Shown piece after piece: positions 23,898-35,700 of a stretch of 64,000 bases of DNA (its first letter is position 1; each line of letters starts with the position of its first letter). Origin of the DNA: Multifurca ochricompacta (Eukaryota > Basidiomycota > Agaricomycetes > Russulales > Russulaceae). The position numbers were made by a program, and so were the translations under genes. Location: contig WTXG01000007.1 of the NCBI GenBank assembly GCA_022496185.1, positions 248,001 through 312,000 of the forward strand. The letters run 5' to 3'. The notes beneath the pieces are model-generated. The model was not told where the DNA came from. It searched no databases and saw only the letters and a list, made by a program, of their open reading frames with translations.

Positions 23898-24326
23898 TCA
23901 ACTCAAACTGTCTTCAAACTTGAACTCGAGAGGAAACGCTAAGGGCTCGGTATCGCCCGGTGTGGTTCTTGAGGTATTATAAAACAGGGTGTCACCGCTT
24001 TCCGGTTGTTTATTTATCAGCAATTTAGTAGGTCTGAGCGTCTGAATATCGGACCAGTGTGCAAGACGAATGATGGGAATCGAGTCTGTCGTAGCAAATT
24101 TCCTGTATTCATCGTCATAATTCTGATCCAGTAGACCGACCTTTCTTTTCTGAACGCTGCTATCCCTCTTGTTGGTGAGGCTGCCTACGTTTATATTAAG
24201 CCTCAATCCATATCCGCTGTCCTTATAGAATACTTTGACTCGGCCCGATATCATCTCGTGTGACTTTGAGGTGTGTGGTGTATGGTTGGGTGTTGGAGAT
24301 AAGTGCTGCTCAAAGTTGGGATGCAA
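23898..24326 (-). CDS. Unrecognised ORF upstream of copy B, possibly its N-terminal exon
   Basis: A 142-codon open frame with balanced composition (GRVKVFYKDSGYGLRLNINV, EPLAFPLEFKFEDSLS). It has no signal peptide or motif I recognise. It lies upstream of copy B on the same strand, so it may encode the N-terminal ectodomain part of that gene. I cannot connect it by a convincing intron. Confidence 0.25.
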   Translation of the reverse strand: MHPNFEQHLSPTPNHTPHTSKSHEMISGRVKVFYKDSGYGLRLNINVGSLTNKRDSSVQKRKVGLLDQNYDDEYRKFATTDSIPIIRLAHWSDIQTLRPTKLLINKQPESGDTLFYNTSRTTPGDTEPLAFPLEFKFEDSLS

Positions 24327-25267
24327 ATTTGCAGGTTTTTATGCGGTAGAACAATAGTAGTAATGCAGGAAGCTAGTGACCCTTGGAGCTGGAGCTGAAT
24401 GCTGAATACACCGCCGAGCAACAAAAAGGCTGTTATATAGGACCGAGGAGGTGAAAGACAGGGAACAAGTGTACATCAGATGAGCACAGGCAACAGTAAG
24501 TTGACATCGCGATGGTGCTTAGTACCGCCGTCCTTACATGTGCCAAGGTGTCGAGACAAACATATAACTAGGTCTCCACGCTTCAGTGCGTGCGTGGGAT
24601 CGGGGTAGGCCGTACCGGATCGGAGGTGACGGGTGTTGCCGGTGCAACTAACTTCAATCCTTCATGATCATAGCACATCACAGTATGACTGTTTCTTTGT
24701 ATCGTACAAACTGAATTATCTTTTTAGGTAGTGCTTATCTAACCTCAGCTGCGTTTTTATCAATTTTTTGCGTGAATCCGTCCACCGTCCAGGTACTGAA
24801 CTTACGATATCCACCCGTTGTATACCCATTGCCACATTATCTCCCGCCTTCACCGACCTGATTTGATCAATCCAAATCCCATAGAAATTTCTGAAGGATT
24901 TACTCGGACAATCGGGCCCGGCGTATCCCTATCCCCACTCGTCTCGTTGAAAATTCTAGCTGTCTGTGCACTTGTCATCATTGTGTTTGGGACACGCGCA
25001 TCCTTGCCCTGGCTTTCCACCGAAGTGAGCGATATCACTTGACAGCGCGGAGGTAGAATGAACTCATTCCGCCCACTGTTCCTAATGACTGATGGGATAC
25101 GGCACAACGCAGAAACGGGTCGATAAAGCTGTCTGTCCTTCTTACTGCGCGAACTTCAATATAAATGCAGAAGGACAGCTGTGCGCCCCTTCCGTTTCAC
25201 TATCATAAGCTGAATTCTAATTAATTTAGTGCCTAGTCAAGCACACACACAACTAACCAGCTTACGT
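24327..25267. other. Gap without a recognisable gene
   Basis: Only short ORFs are present. One on the plus strand (24818-25042) has a hydrophobic run (SLKILAVCALVIIVFG), overlapping an ORF on the minus strand. I see no family motif in either, and no repeat. Confidence 0.4.
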
Positions 25268-26776
25268 TTAACCAGTTCCTAATTCCTTGTTTATGAGGTT
25301 CGATAGGATGTCTATCTCTTCCAAGGGGCCGCCTGCGTCACCTTCTCGCCCCAGAATCCCCATGACATGTTGCGCAATGCGGAGATACCATCCAGCCAAA
25401 ACCAGCAATTCCCGATCATGGATGCCCCTGTGAATCTCCTTTGCGAGCATCGCATTCCAGGCGGTTTTTGCCGCTTCAAGTGCATGCAGGCCTGGGATGA
25501 CGTATACGGATCAATAACGGGTTGACCAGGAGTAAGAGCTAACCTATTTGCGGGTAATTGGGTGGATATATTAAACAGTACAGAGCCAACAGAGTAAGAC
25601 CATCGGGCAGTGCCGATTCAACTTCCGTTCCGTGAGACTTAGAACTAAATGACTCCGCCAATCTTGGGAGGATTGAGGGTGAAACAAGGTATACAGAGTT
25701 TCTGGGATCCTCGAAAAATCCTGTAGCGAGTCGTGGAGTAACTTGGGTGCACTTGTGAAGCACCGCGTGAACTCGAGGAGGCATTGTTTCGTTCGTGGAG
25801 AGATTGCACCGTCTGAAGGTGAAGGCACGATGATTTTTTGGAAGGCACAAAAGGAACAGGAGCAAGAAAATCCGTAGATAGCGGCCAGAGCGCGTTGCCT
25901 GTCGCTCAAGGAAGTGCCGGGTCCACGTAAGGAATGCAAATCTGCATTAATGCCTGCCCTGAATTACCTCAGCAAGTTAAGCATAGCACTCCTCGCGTAC
26001 CTCTTCACCAACGGCAATCATTCTAAGTGCGATGACTTCCATCAAAGGAGGACGGCCCTGCACTACGGAATAACGGACAACTGCATTCGGCACACAGGAG
26101 TGATTGAACAGTCGACTAGCAAGCGGATAGATTCCGTGCCCAAATGAGTCAAGGTGGGAGTGGAGAATAAAGTTGTTGTTCCTAAACCGTGCATAGAATT
26201 CTAGCAACCTGTCCTGAACGTCTGTAGCATTTATCCGCACTGGCATAGGAGGGAGCGGAGGCGGAGGAGACTTAGAAGGCATCAAGGACTTGAACACGGC
26301 GAATAGCGATGATTTGTCCGAGTCGGATGAATGGTTCGATAACAAGATCTCTGCACCGAGTTGAGACAGTAATAATGCGTCCGTCTTCTCTTGGAGTGAG
26401 AGAGACCCGTATGTTGAAGTAGAAATGTAGCGGGGATATGACCGGCAAATCCGCTTGTGATGTGCCTTCCATGCCGACCCCTGACCTGCATCGAAAAACA
26501 AGTAGGAGTTATTTACATCCTGGATGGAAGGGTGCCACATTCAGTGTCACAATACCAGAATGATGCGCACCCTGTACATTTGAAAAGGCGATCATTCCGT
26601 GTAGGGAGTTTATGACAAAAATTACAACGGCCGTGATTCTCTCCGGCGAGGAGAACGGTCGTAATGGGTTGAGACACTATAATGACAGAACCTTGGAGAA
26701 GTTCGATCTTAGCGACGGCCTTGTTCCTAGCAGTCGCATGAGGCTCGAGACGTAGATTAGGATTTTCAAGCTCCAT
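25268..26776 (-). CDS. SMYD-type MYND-zinc-finger SET-domain protein
   Basis: Putative lysine methyltransferase of the SMYD type. From 26776 the start of the SET domain (VAKIELLQGSVIIVSQPI) is interrupted by a MYND zinc finger, CNFCHKLPTRNDRLFKCTGC then FWYCDTEC and AWKAHHKRIC, the SET(N)-MYND-SET(C) order typical of SMYD proteins. The catalytic region has GIYPLASRLFNHSCVPNAVV (the NHSCxPN motif) and, after an intron, ICIPYVDPALP with YGFSCSCSFC (the Y of the SET core and the post-SET CxC...C). The C-terminal helical part ends at 25268. Between PALP and DRQRALAAIYGF one base appears to be missing near 25,910. Target is unknown. Confidence 0.85.
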
Positions 26777-26919
26777 CAGGCAGTGACAATAGGATTATTA
26801 TTTCTGAGTAGAGGATGGCACATGAGAGGACTTGTGACCTTCCAATTATAGTGAGGTGAGAACAGTACTTAAAATATACAGAGGCCAGTCATTGATGACA
26901 AAATTATGAATGAACACAT

Positions 26920-29900
26920 TCAGGAATCCCAGATCGCTCCGAATGCTGGAATACCCCTGCTCACCATACCGTAAACAATCTTTTGTGTGAGCTTCTGATT
27001 CGAGATAACGCAAACTGCTTCAGCTTTGAACTCGCGGACAAGTCTGTGCGTCAATTTAACCATGTCTGGTTTTCCATGAACGCGGGTATCTTCGGAATGC
27101 TGCATTAAAAAATAAAAAATTCCCGCGTGCAAGTGGTGACATACCGTAGATGACAGCCCCTGGAGACTTTTCCAGGATCGCATCGACCAGCTCGTCTCCG
27201 AATGTTTGACGAACATTAGGAGATGTCCACAAGAGTTGGATCGGCACGCGTTGTTCCAAAATACAAGGTGCACAAGGTCCAATCCCGCTACCAGTAGCGA
27301 CAAATACCAGACGCCGGAAGAGAGGCACGATCCGAAGGACACCGAGAGTCGGAATGCCACGGACCCATATCTTCTTTGGCGGATTTACAATTTGCTTTGA
27401 AGTCCAGTCACCCGCCTTTGACACAATCAAAGAAAATCCCGGTTTTCCAGGCTCTGGAATGGTGGCAAAACCATGCCATTCCATGAGGGGACTATCGGAA
27501 ATCCGGACGAAGCTCCCTGCCACTGGAGTAGCTACGCTGGCTGAGTATATGAACAACCGATGTTAATTCGAGCAAGACACTTACCGTAATCGAAGTATAA
27601 CCTGACAGCATGACTCGAAAGGACAACGGCGCGTACTGGCACCTTCCTCAGCCGAGTCCATGGGAGGATTATTGAGATCGTCATAAACAAGGTTAGCCAA
27701 AAAGGCACAGCGTGAAGGAGAGCATGGCCAAGTGATTGGTCAGGACGCTTATAGTCGTTTGTCAATAATATAACCTAAATTTACCACTTCTGAGTACCAC
27801 GCCCACGAGATCAATTCACAGACACACCTGACACCACACCAAGATAGTGGCGATCCAACCCAAGAACCGATGCGTGGCCTCGAAGCGGTTATGATGTTTA
27901 GAACGCAGGGTTGGGATTGCATAAATGACTATGCCTAGCAGCAGAAGTAGGATGCAGTATGTTACCACCACGGTGGGGAGTGAGGTCTTGGCCAACCCTT
28001 TCAGAATACTGATCGTGCGTACTTTAATCACATCACTTACTGGCCCGACGTTAAGAAGTTCTCGTGTAGCTTGGACCGTGAACAAAACCAACCACACAAC
28101 TCCTGAGATGGCACATCCGGAATGCACTTGTAAGCAATATCAATGAAATGGATTGCGAGTAACATGACAGCTGACTCACGTCCGCCAATGTGATATACAC
28201 GCGCACATATGCTGCGAATGTAAAGAGACCATCTATGCATGTACATTAGTAGACCCCTGGAAGTACCCGGAGTCACGTACGAGAGCGGAACTGCGCAGAA
28301 AACGTTGAAAAACGTGTTGATCACATAGTCCTGGCGCATGAAGATGCAGCAGGAAATGTTGGCCACAACGACGAGACCTAAGAATTGGGCACTCTCTCCG
28401 CCCCGGCATAAAATCGCAATGAAGATCGACATGTTGACGGCAAAGACGACGCCGAACAAGCGACGATATAGAGTGAAGACTTGGTGCCGAAGGTTCCGAA
28501 TATATGTTCCTTGTCGCTTCTGAGGGAGGACATCATGCTCATGGCCATCCCAAGGATTCCCTTTTTCTAGCATGGAAAGCGGCACGCCAGTAATTTCCGA
28601 GAAGACTATCTTTGACGTGGGGCCGCCAGCTTCAGCGGGCCAGATTTCTGGATAGATGACACCATGTGAAGTGAAGCCCTTGTGGATTGCAGGGGGGATC
28701 TTGAGTGTAACGCTGACATCAGTGAAGATATTACCAGACAGGCTATCGTCAACCCTGGGAGTAAAGGATACAGTAGCAGGGAGGTGATTGTCCTTGCCAG
28801 CGTTGACAATACGAATTTCAGTACGGCGCTCGTTCAACGCAAGCCGGCGGAGTGCCTGCTTATCTATCTTGTTGTTGCTATGAGATATTGACGTCAGTTA
28901 GAATCAAAATGTCGGCCGCACTGAGAAACTAACGTGGTGTACGGGAACTCTGCCAAGGCCAAGAGTCGTGTCGGAACAGCGTAGTGCGGCTGCACTCTTG
29001 AGGCGGTAGCGATAACGTTGTCAATACTAACGGTGGCAGGTGTAACAAATCCCCAGAGTTCAGCTTCAATCAAAAGGGCCACTGCAACTTTAACCTCAGG
29101 GCTGGTCTGCACTGCACTCAGCCGAGACCCACCGATTGAATAACAAGAAGGCATACCTCCATTGCCGCAGCAACTCCGTCGAGCTCAACGCGAAAGCCCT
29201 GTCCCATTGTCAATTGAGGTGACTTCTTCCAGTGAAGCCCAAGTACACCGCAGACCTTGATCTTTACTTGGTCGTCGACGCGGCCAAGGTGCTCTAGAGT
29301 TCCGTCAGGGCGCCAGCGGCCAAGGTCGCCAGTGTTGAACATAAAGGATCTGACAATAAGCTAGGCTATGTCGGAAGCAGTCGAGGTGAGACCCACCTAT
29401 CCCCTGAGAACGGGTCGACCTTGTAGCGTTCTGCAGTTTTATCGGGTAGGTTGAGGTAGCCGCGAGTGACGCACGCACCACCAGCCCACATCATGCCCAT
29501 TTGTCCAATAGGCAGTGGGTTGGCATCTTCATCCAGGACATAGACATTATTGTTGGGGGTTGGGCGCCCGATGCTTAGGGCCGACCCTCGTGTATGAGGT
29601 TGTACAGTGTTCACGATGGTAACCTGAAATGCAATGTCATCTTTGAGTCGCTGAAGTCAGCGGACGCGTACCTCGGTTGGCCCGCAGCAGTTGTAGAAGG
29701 TTGCACATTCCGCCCAGTCATCCGCAAGACCTGTACGTCATTGGAGATAAAAGGGCCTCATAGACAGATATAGACCATTGGTCTCACTTTGCGGACAAGC
29801 CTCGCCAGCTGTAGCCACCACTTTTATATTGGGGTAATCTTTTGGGTTATGGGGCACTATGGCAGAATTAAGGACCATGGTACCTTTTCACCCGTAGACA

Positions 29901-30863
29901 GCGTACTCATCATGGAAGGGGTGGCTATGACGATGTCCACCGTCTTCAGAAGTTCTCGCCATTCTTTTGAAGACTTCCCGCGGATGCACAGTGTGCAGCC
30001 GTTAGAAAGCGAGCCAAGAATCTCCTAGGAAGGCGAGCTCAGCGCGTGCAGCTGTACGTCGAGCTTATGTGAACGCACCCAAGCAGCCATGTCGAATCCG
30101 ATATTCATAAGCTGTGTTACGCGGCGGCCGGGACACATTCCAATATTTCCGGGAGATAAACAGACCACTGGGAACAAGACATTGGCTCAGATGCAGAATA
30201 GGGTGATTAATTACGTACAATTCGTCACATTGGCATGTGTAACCTCCACACCCTTTGGTTTACCGGTGGTACCTGCGTGATCTTGTTAAGGTATCGAACA
30301 AGGCAGCATAATGTAACATTACCAGAAGTATATATGAGGTAGACGGTGTCGGAAGGGTGACACAAATCTTGGGGTTTAGCGTCAATAGTAGTGGAATTTC
30401 GGATCATGAAGCCATCCAGGAGAAGTACCGGAACGCCAGTATCTTCCACTCGACGACGAAATTCGGAAGATGTCAAGATCAAGGTGCTCCTCGAATCTTT
30501 GATGATATGTTCCAAAGTAGACTGGGTCGTCATTCCTCCGTCCAGCGGGACGTATGCCCCGCCGGCCTTCATTATTGCTACAATGCCAATGACCATGATT
30601 AGTGAGCGTTGCGTGAGTAAGCAGACTCGAGAGCCAGATTGAACACCCATAGATCGAAGACGCGATGCTAGGATATTTGCACTTTGATCTAGCTCATAAT
30701 ATGACATTTTACTGTTTAGATGCTCGACCGCAGTGTGGTCAGGATGAGTGGCTGCATGGTGCTCAAAGGCATGATGAACACATTGGAAAGGACGATCACG
30801 ACGTTCTCCAAAGCTGAATTCTCCAAAGAGACGTTGATCTCGTGGCGAGAGGCTGTCGGCCAT
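26920..30863 (-). CDS. tmpL: TmpL-type protein: adenylation domain fused to a ferric-reductase-like membrane flavoprotein
   Basis: The N-terminal half is an NRPS/acyl-CoA-synthetase-type adenylation domain: [27 protein letters not shown] (A2), IYTSG spliced to [12 protein letters not shown] (A3), [13 protein letters not shown] (A4), a clear A5-A7 region with [18 protein letters not shown] spliced to GFRVELDGV (A8), and [11 protein letters not shown] (A10). No carrier-protein LGGxS motif follows. Instead there is a soluble linker, then a membrane region with several helices ([56 protein letters not shown]) containing His pairs (YHIGG...[16 protein letters not shown]) that could bind haem. Last is an FNR-like domain ([45 protein letters not shown]) ending FGAIWDS. 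This order matches fungal TmpL, linked to redox homeostasis and Woronin bodies. MADSLSP at 30863 is the likely start; an in-frame ATG at 30914 is possible. About twelve introns. Confidence 0.85.
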
Positions 30864-32732
30864 GACAAGTGCGACGCAGAAGTTGGTGAGCTGACGGGAA
30901 TGACAATGACCCATTATATATCCAAGTTACCTGCTTGATGATCCGGACAGTAGACGCCGCAATGAGGGACAACATCTCGAATAAGATGTCCAAGTTGCTA
31001 CGCACTATCTTCATAGCTCGCGGCTACCAGAAGAGGGCCGCCCGTTCCTAAGTGTCTACTCCATGGGACCCTGATCATCACCCGATGAGCGCCGAGTAAT
31101 CGCGCACTAAAACCCATCGAAAATAGAACTTTCGTGGGTTTCGGAATTCTGTGGGAAATCAAATGACTTGCAAGAGTGCCATGCGCTTCCCAACAAGGCG
31201 AGGAAGCCAGGTCAACATGGAAGCTGTATGTGCAGCCGCTAACCTTTCTGTGGTCTAGAAGTTATACTCTAACTCCCACCACATTATAGGGCCAAGAGAA
31301 GACTTTCATACTTCCAATTGATGCCTCTTCAGCGCCGTTCGCAGAGGCACAGAGCATAGTCATTCACCCATTAAAGACAATTGGTGAGAAAAAAAAAAAA
31401 AAAGGTTGCAAGTACCTCCGCAGGCTGAGCAGAAACTCATCCAGAGTGCGAGCACCACGTTGACAGATAGCCCGATACCAGTACTTTCTGGCGAAAGCGG
31501 AGGCCCATGATACGGTATGGGAGAAAATGACACAAAGAGTCTCTCCTGGAACTTTCCATGACAAACAGATCGTGAACCTGAGACACAACATGCTGTGATG
31601 CTGTGATATCCGGGGTGGGGAAGCGTCCAGAGGTGACAACTAGGCCAACCAAGTGGAGATTCGAAACCCTACTCCGGAGTGACCGCAATGCTGGGACGGG
31701 TTGGGAGGGCTATGGGAGGGTTACATTGACATCGACATCGACATCGACATTATGTTTTGTTAGTTATGGAAGCGCACAATTATGGCTCCAAGCATGGCTG
31801 GCTTGAAATGTATCACTCCACATACAGTACCACATTGGGCATAGCTCCTACGAGGTATGGTCCCAACAACGATGAAGACGCGTTATTACCTGATAATTGC
31901 GAGTAGCTGGTCAACGATAATGGACAATATTCCGATTCCGAACACGGGAGGTACAGACGTCATGTTGTCCCAGGGCAGGCCGCGTTACACGCTAGCGGCA
32001 CCACCTCTCCCCCCCGACATCTAACCTCGACGCCTAGCCTTACTGACCACCCTGTATATGAATCATGAAAACCTCCAATGACTTGACCCTTGCACGCCAC
32101 GTCACTAAACCGAGACATCTTGTATTCAATATCTCTGCTCATGGATATAATATAACTACTGGACTTTGGCACATAATCGTCAGCATCTTTTCCTCTTCTT
32201 AATCTCTAGTATGATCTCTTTGAATCTCTCAGCTATTCAACGTTCTTAACTATCTATCCTTACATCTATAGGTCTCATCCACAACACTCGCACATTCGAA
32301 GTGCCAACTACGTAATCTACTTCGAATGTTGATGTGCATCACGCCAAAGGTTTTATGTGTTTTTCAACCTATAACGCCTAAAATATTGAGTCCTCGTGGC
32401 TAAACAAGCTGCTCTGCACGTGCAACGGATATAGCTTACGGCAATCCTAATAGGTTGACGTACATATATTTGATTTTTGAATGCTTGCTGTACCTGAGCT
32501 CTGAGGATGCTGAAGCATGCCTTGAGCATGACCCGTACATAATGGAACCGAATGGGGAGGCCTGTGAGTTGAGGGAAGACACGATGTGATAAGAGGACAT
32601 CGTGAAATACGGTCACAGTAGAGCTCCGACGGGTTGTATGAACCTAACAGCCACATTCAAATTATGAAAATATTATGGTCAGACTTGATTATGGGACACG
32701 ACAGTGCACGCTGAAGTCTTGCATGTGTGTAA
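30864..32732. other. 1.9-kb gap between TmpL and RAD50
   Basis: No recognisable gene. It holds a 15-nt A-run (about 31389-31403), a (GACATC)n microsatellite (31724-31751) and short minus-strand ORFs (31364-31688; 32353-32616) with no motif I know. The TmpL promoter must lie at the left end and the RAD50 3' UTR at the right. Confidence 0.5.
31724..31751. repeat. (GACATC)n microsatellite
   Basis: Four to five tandem GACATC hexamers in the gap between TmpL and RAD50. Confidence 0.8.
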
Positions 32733-35700
32733 TCAACCGAATCTCTGCCGCTCAATAACCGACTTCTGTCTAGAGTCTCGAGACACGCGCCTAAACGATG
32801 GGTTAGCCTGTCTCCCCAACAAGCCCACGACCCTTTGCTCCATGGACTCACCAATAATAATCCATAACATCACTCCGACCGAGCTTGCGAAGGAAATTCT
32901 CGTCATGTGTAATGATAATAAGCTGGAAGTTGGCATGATTTTTCCGTTCGTTGATGATGCTGCAGATAGATTAGCACGCCTCTTGAGTAGTCAAGGGCAC
33001 ACCTCACTCGACAAGGCTAGCAGCCAGTGCATCGATGTTCTCGACATCGAGGGCATTAGTCGGCTCATCAAGAGCCAATATTCCACAATTTTGCCCAAAA
33101 GAGTCAGAAAGAGCAAGTCGGATGATGATAGATGCTAGCATTTTCTGCCCGGCGGAACAACGTCCCCGCATATCCATTTCCACTTGGTCTTTCGTCATCA
33201 CAACCTAAAAACTATGAGTTTCTATACTCATTTAGAGGCACACCACTCACCCTATAGTTATACGACCGCTTAGAGGCACCCCCTTCGCCATCGTAACGGA
33301 TCCGGATTCCATCGATGTCTTTGACATGACAGACTTAGATAGCATAGGTAACGCAACGGGCTGCTCATACCTGTGCCTTGGTATGTCTTATTCCAAAGAT
33401 GACGCATGGTGTCATTCACTTCCTCCATCTTCAGAGAGTGATACTTCATAATCGCACTTTACGGTTTCAGCATTGATATGCAAATGAAGTGAAGATTGCG
33501 CTACTTGTCTAGTGCTTTCCCATATTTTTCGAGGTCATTGTTAGCCATGTCGGACAACTTGTCGAGTTAGCTTGCTCCTTCAAGACGACCGGGAAGCTTA
33601 CTTTGACCTTCACTAGTTGATCTGTATATTTCTTGTTGATGTTTTTATAATCTCCAAGATCCTTCTCGAGTGTTTGTAACTGGGCTCTCAATGAAGTCAA
33701 CTCTCCCCCAATGTGAGCGCTCTGATTTGATATTTTTAAGTACAGAGCTGCCAGAAATCTGGTGGGATTACCTTCTGCTGCATCTCGTTTTCCCTATCTT
33801 TTTCAGGCTGATACTTTTCCTCGAAATTGCGTTTCGCTTTGGCAGCCCCTTCTAGGTCACAAGACTCTATCTCCTTCTGTGTTACTTGAATATCACTTTG
33901 TAACTTCCTAATGCGGCGGTTTTCTCGAAGGTTGGTTAAGGCGGCCCCCCCTTCGTTAATCTCTTTGTCCAACTTAGCAACGGTTTTGCGGATCTCTTCA
34001 ATCTCGAGCCTGTATTCCTGTATTTTCGCTTCGTAGCGCGCTATAGCGTCGGCGCAATCTTGAAGCTTTTTACCACGCTTGTCGCGTATGTAACTGGATT
34101 GCAATTACTAGCTGGTATCACAACCCAGAGAGACATACCGTTCAATGAGCTTGCTAGCATCCTCGAGTTTGTCAGCACTTTTAATGAGCTCTTGAGCCGC
34201 TTGTTGAGCCTGAGACAATCTGGCATTGAGTTCAGTGTGCGCAGTTCGATGCTCTTGATCAAGTGAGTCAATAGGGCCTTGGCCCTCCAGTATTTGTGCG
34301 TCCAGTTCCTACCAACAGTCAACCTCACGATTTAAGAAAGCGCAGTATCTTTGACCTTCAGTGAGTTGACAAAGATGTCACCTCCAATTGCATGGCCTCG
34401 ACACCTTCTCGAAGAGCCTCCCTTTCTCGAACTTGACTGCGTAGATCAGTCTCACGGAGTTGGAGTTGGTGAAGTTCGGTCTCATGCGCTCGTAGGATGT
34501 TGTTTCGGCGCTCTCTATCGTTCTGGAGGTTCTGCTTTTCTTTTTCGGTGTTTCGCCTCCAATAATTCAGGAATAAAGGCTGACAAACAGGAACGGAGAT
34601 ACTCACAGCTCGATGGACAGCTCGTCCAACTCCTGCTGAACATCATCAGCCGTTTTTTTGGGGCCTGTCACAGCCAACGTGTTCTCGACGTTCGAGATCT
34701 CTTTGCGAAGATCCTTGCATTCACTATTGAGCCTCGAAATATTGATTGCATGCTGTCGTAGAGAAGCAAGATCCTTCAACTCCCTTTTAAGTGCTTGCAA
34801 TTTCTCATTGGCCTGCCACTCTAAATTAGACGAATTGACTGACTATGAAAACGTTTAATACTGTACCCCTTCAGCAGTCTCAGCGAGTGACGGCAAAGAT
34901 TGATCCTGGGTGTGTATTTGCTTCTCAAGAGATAAGATATCGACCTCTTTCAGGCGACGAATGGAACTTTCATAGGACATCAGCTCTCGATAGCCTTCGA
35001 GGGCTGACTCCCAGGATTTCAAGTCGTTTTCGAATTCGAGTCGAGCTTCTGGGGAAGTCTGCTTTATCTTCTCATTCAGCTGCAAGGAATGGACTTAGAA
35101 TACGATCCGCAAACACAGGGCAATACCACCCACATAGCTCTCGAAAGGCTTCATCTCTTCATCTGTCATGTGTCGGTTGCAGACTTGGCATGACTGTTTG
35201 GTTTTGCCATACGAAAGTAGCTTCTGGTAGAGCTCTATGCTCTCAGAACTCTTGGAGAGCGATCTGATGAAATAAGATCAAACATCGCATCTTTACCAGT
35301 AACGACAAGACGAACTCTCGCAGATAGTTGATCTCCTCGGTTGCTTCTTTTGTGGCCGATTCCACCGATATGTGCCCCTCGAGCCCGTCTCTCAGCCTTT
35401 TCTCCAGCCCTGGCCTGATTCAGTTAAGGTGCATTGAAAGTAACACCCCTCACCCTTCAATTCTTCGCGCTTCGCTGTGAGTTGGTTCTTTAACGAGGAT
35501 GAGCTAGCCTCTAATTCGTGAAGCTTCCGATCAGCGAGGTTACACTCCACCTCGATGTCCGCATGCGCCCTCTCGGTTTTCCTGAGCGCTGTAAGTGGGG
35601 AAAAAAGGATCATTTGAGCCGACTACGAACGTGACGACCGCGTTGACATCGTTTTCCACTGTATCGGTGTTTATATCTGTCCCTACCAATTTGGAGAACT

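Noticed and set aside
32704..33138. 144-codon plus-strand ORF
   Set aside because: It lies antisense to the RAD50 signature and Walker B exons, which are unmistakable on the minus strand.
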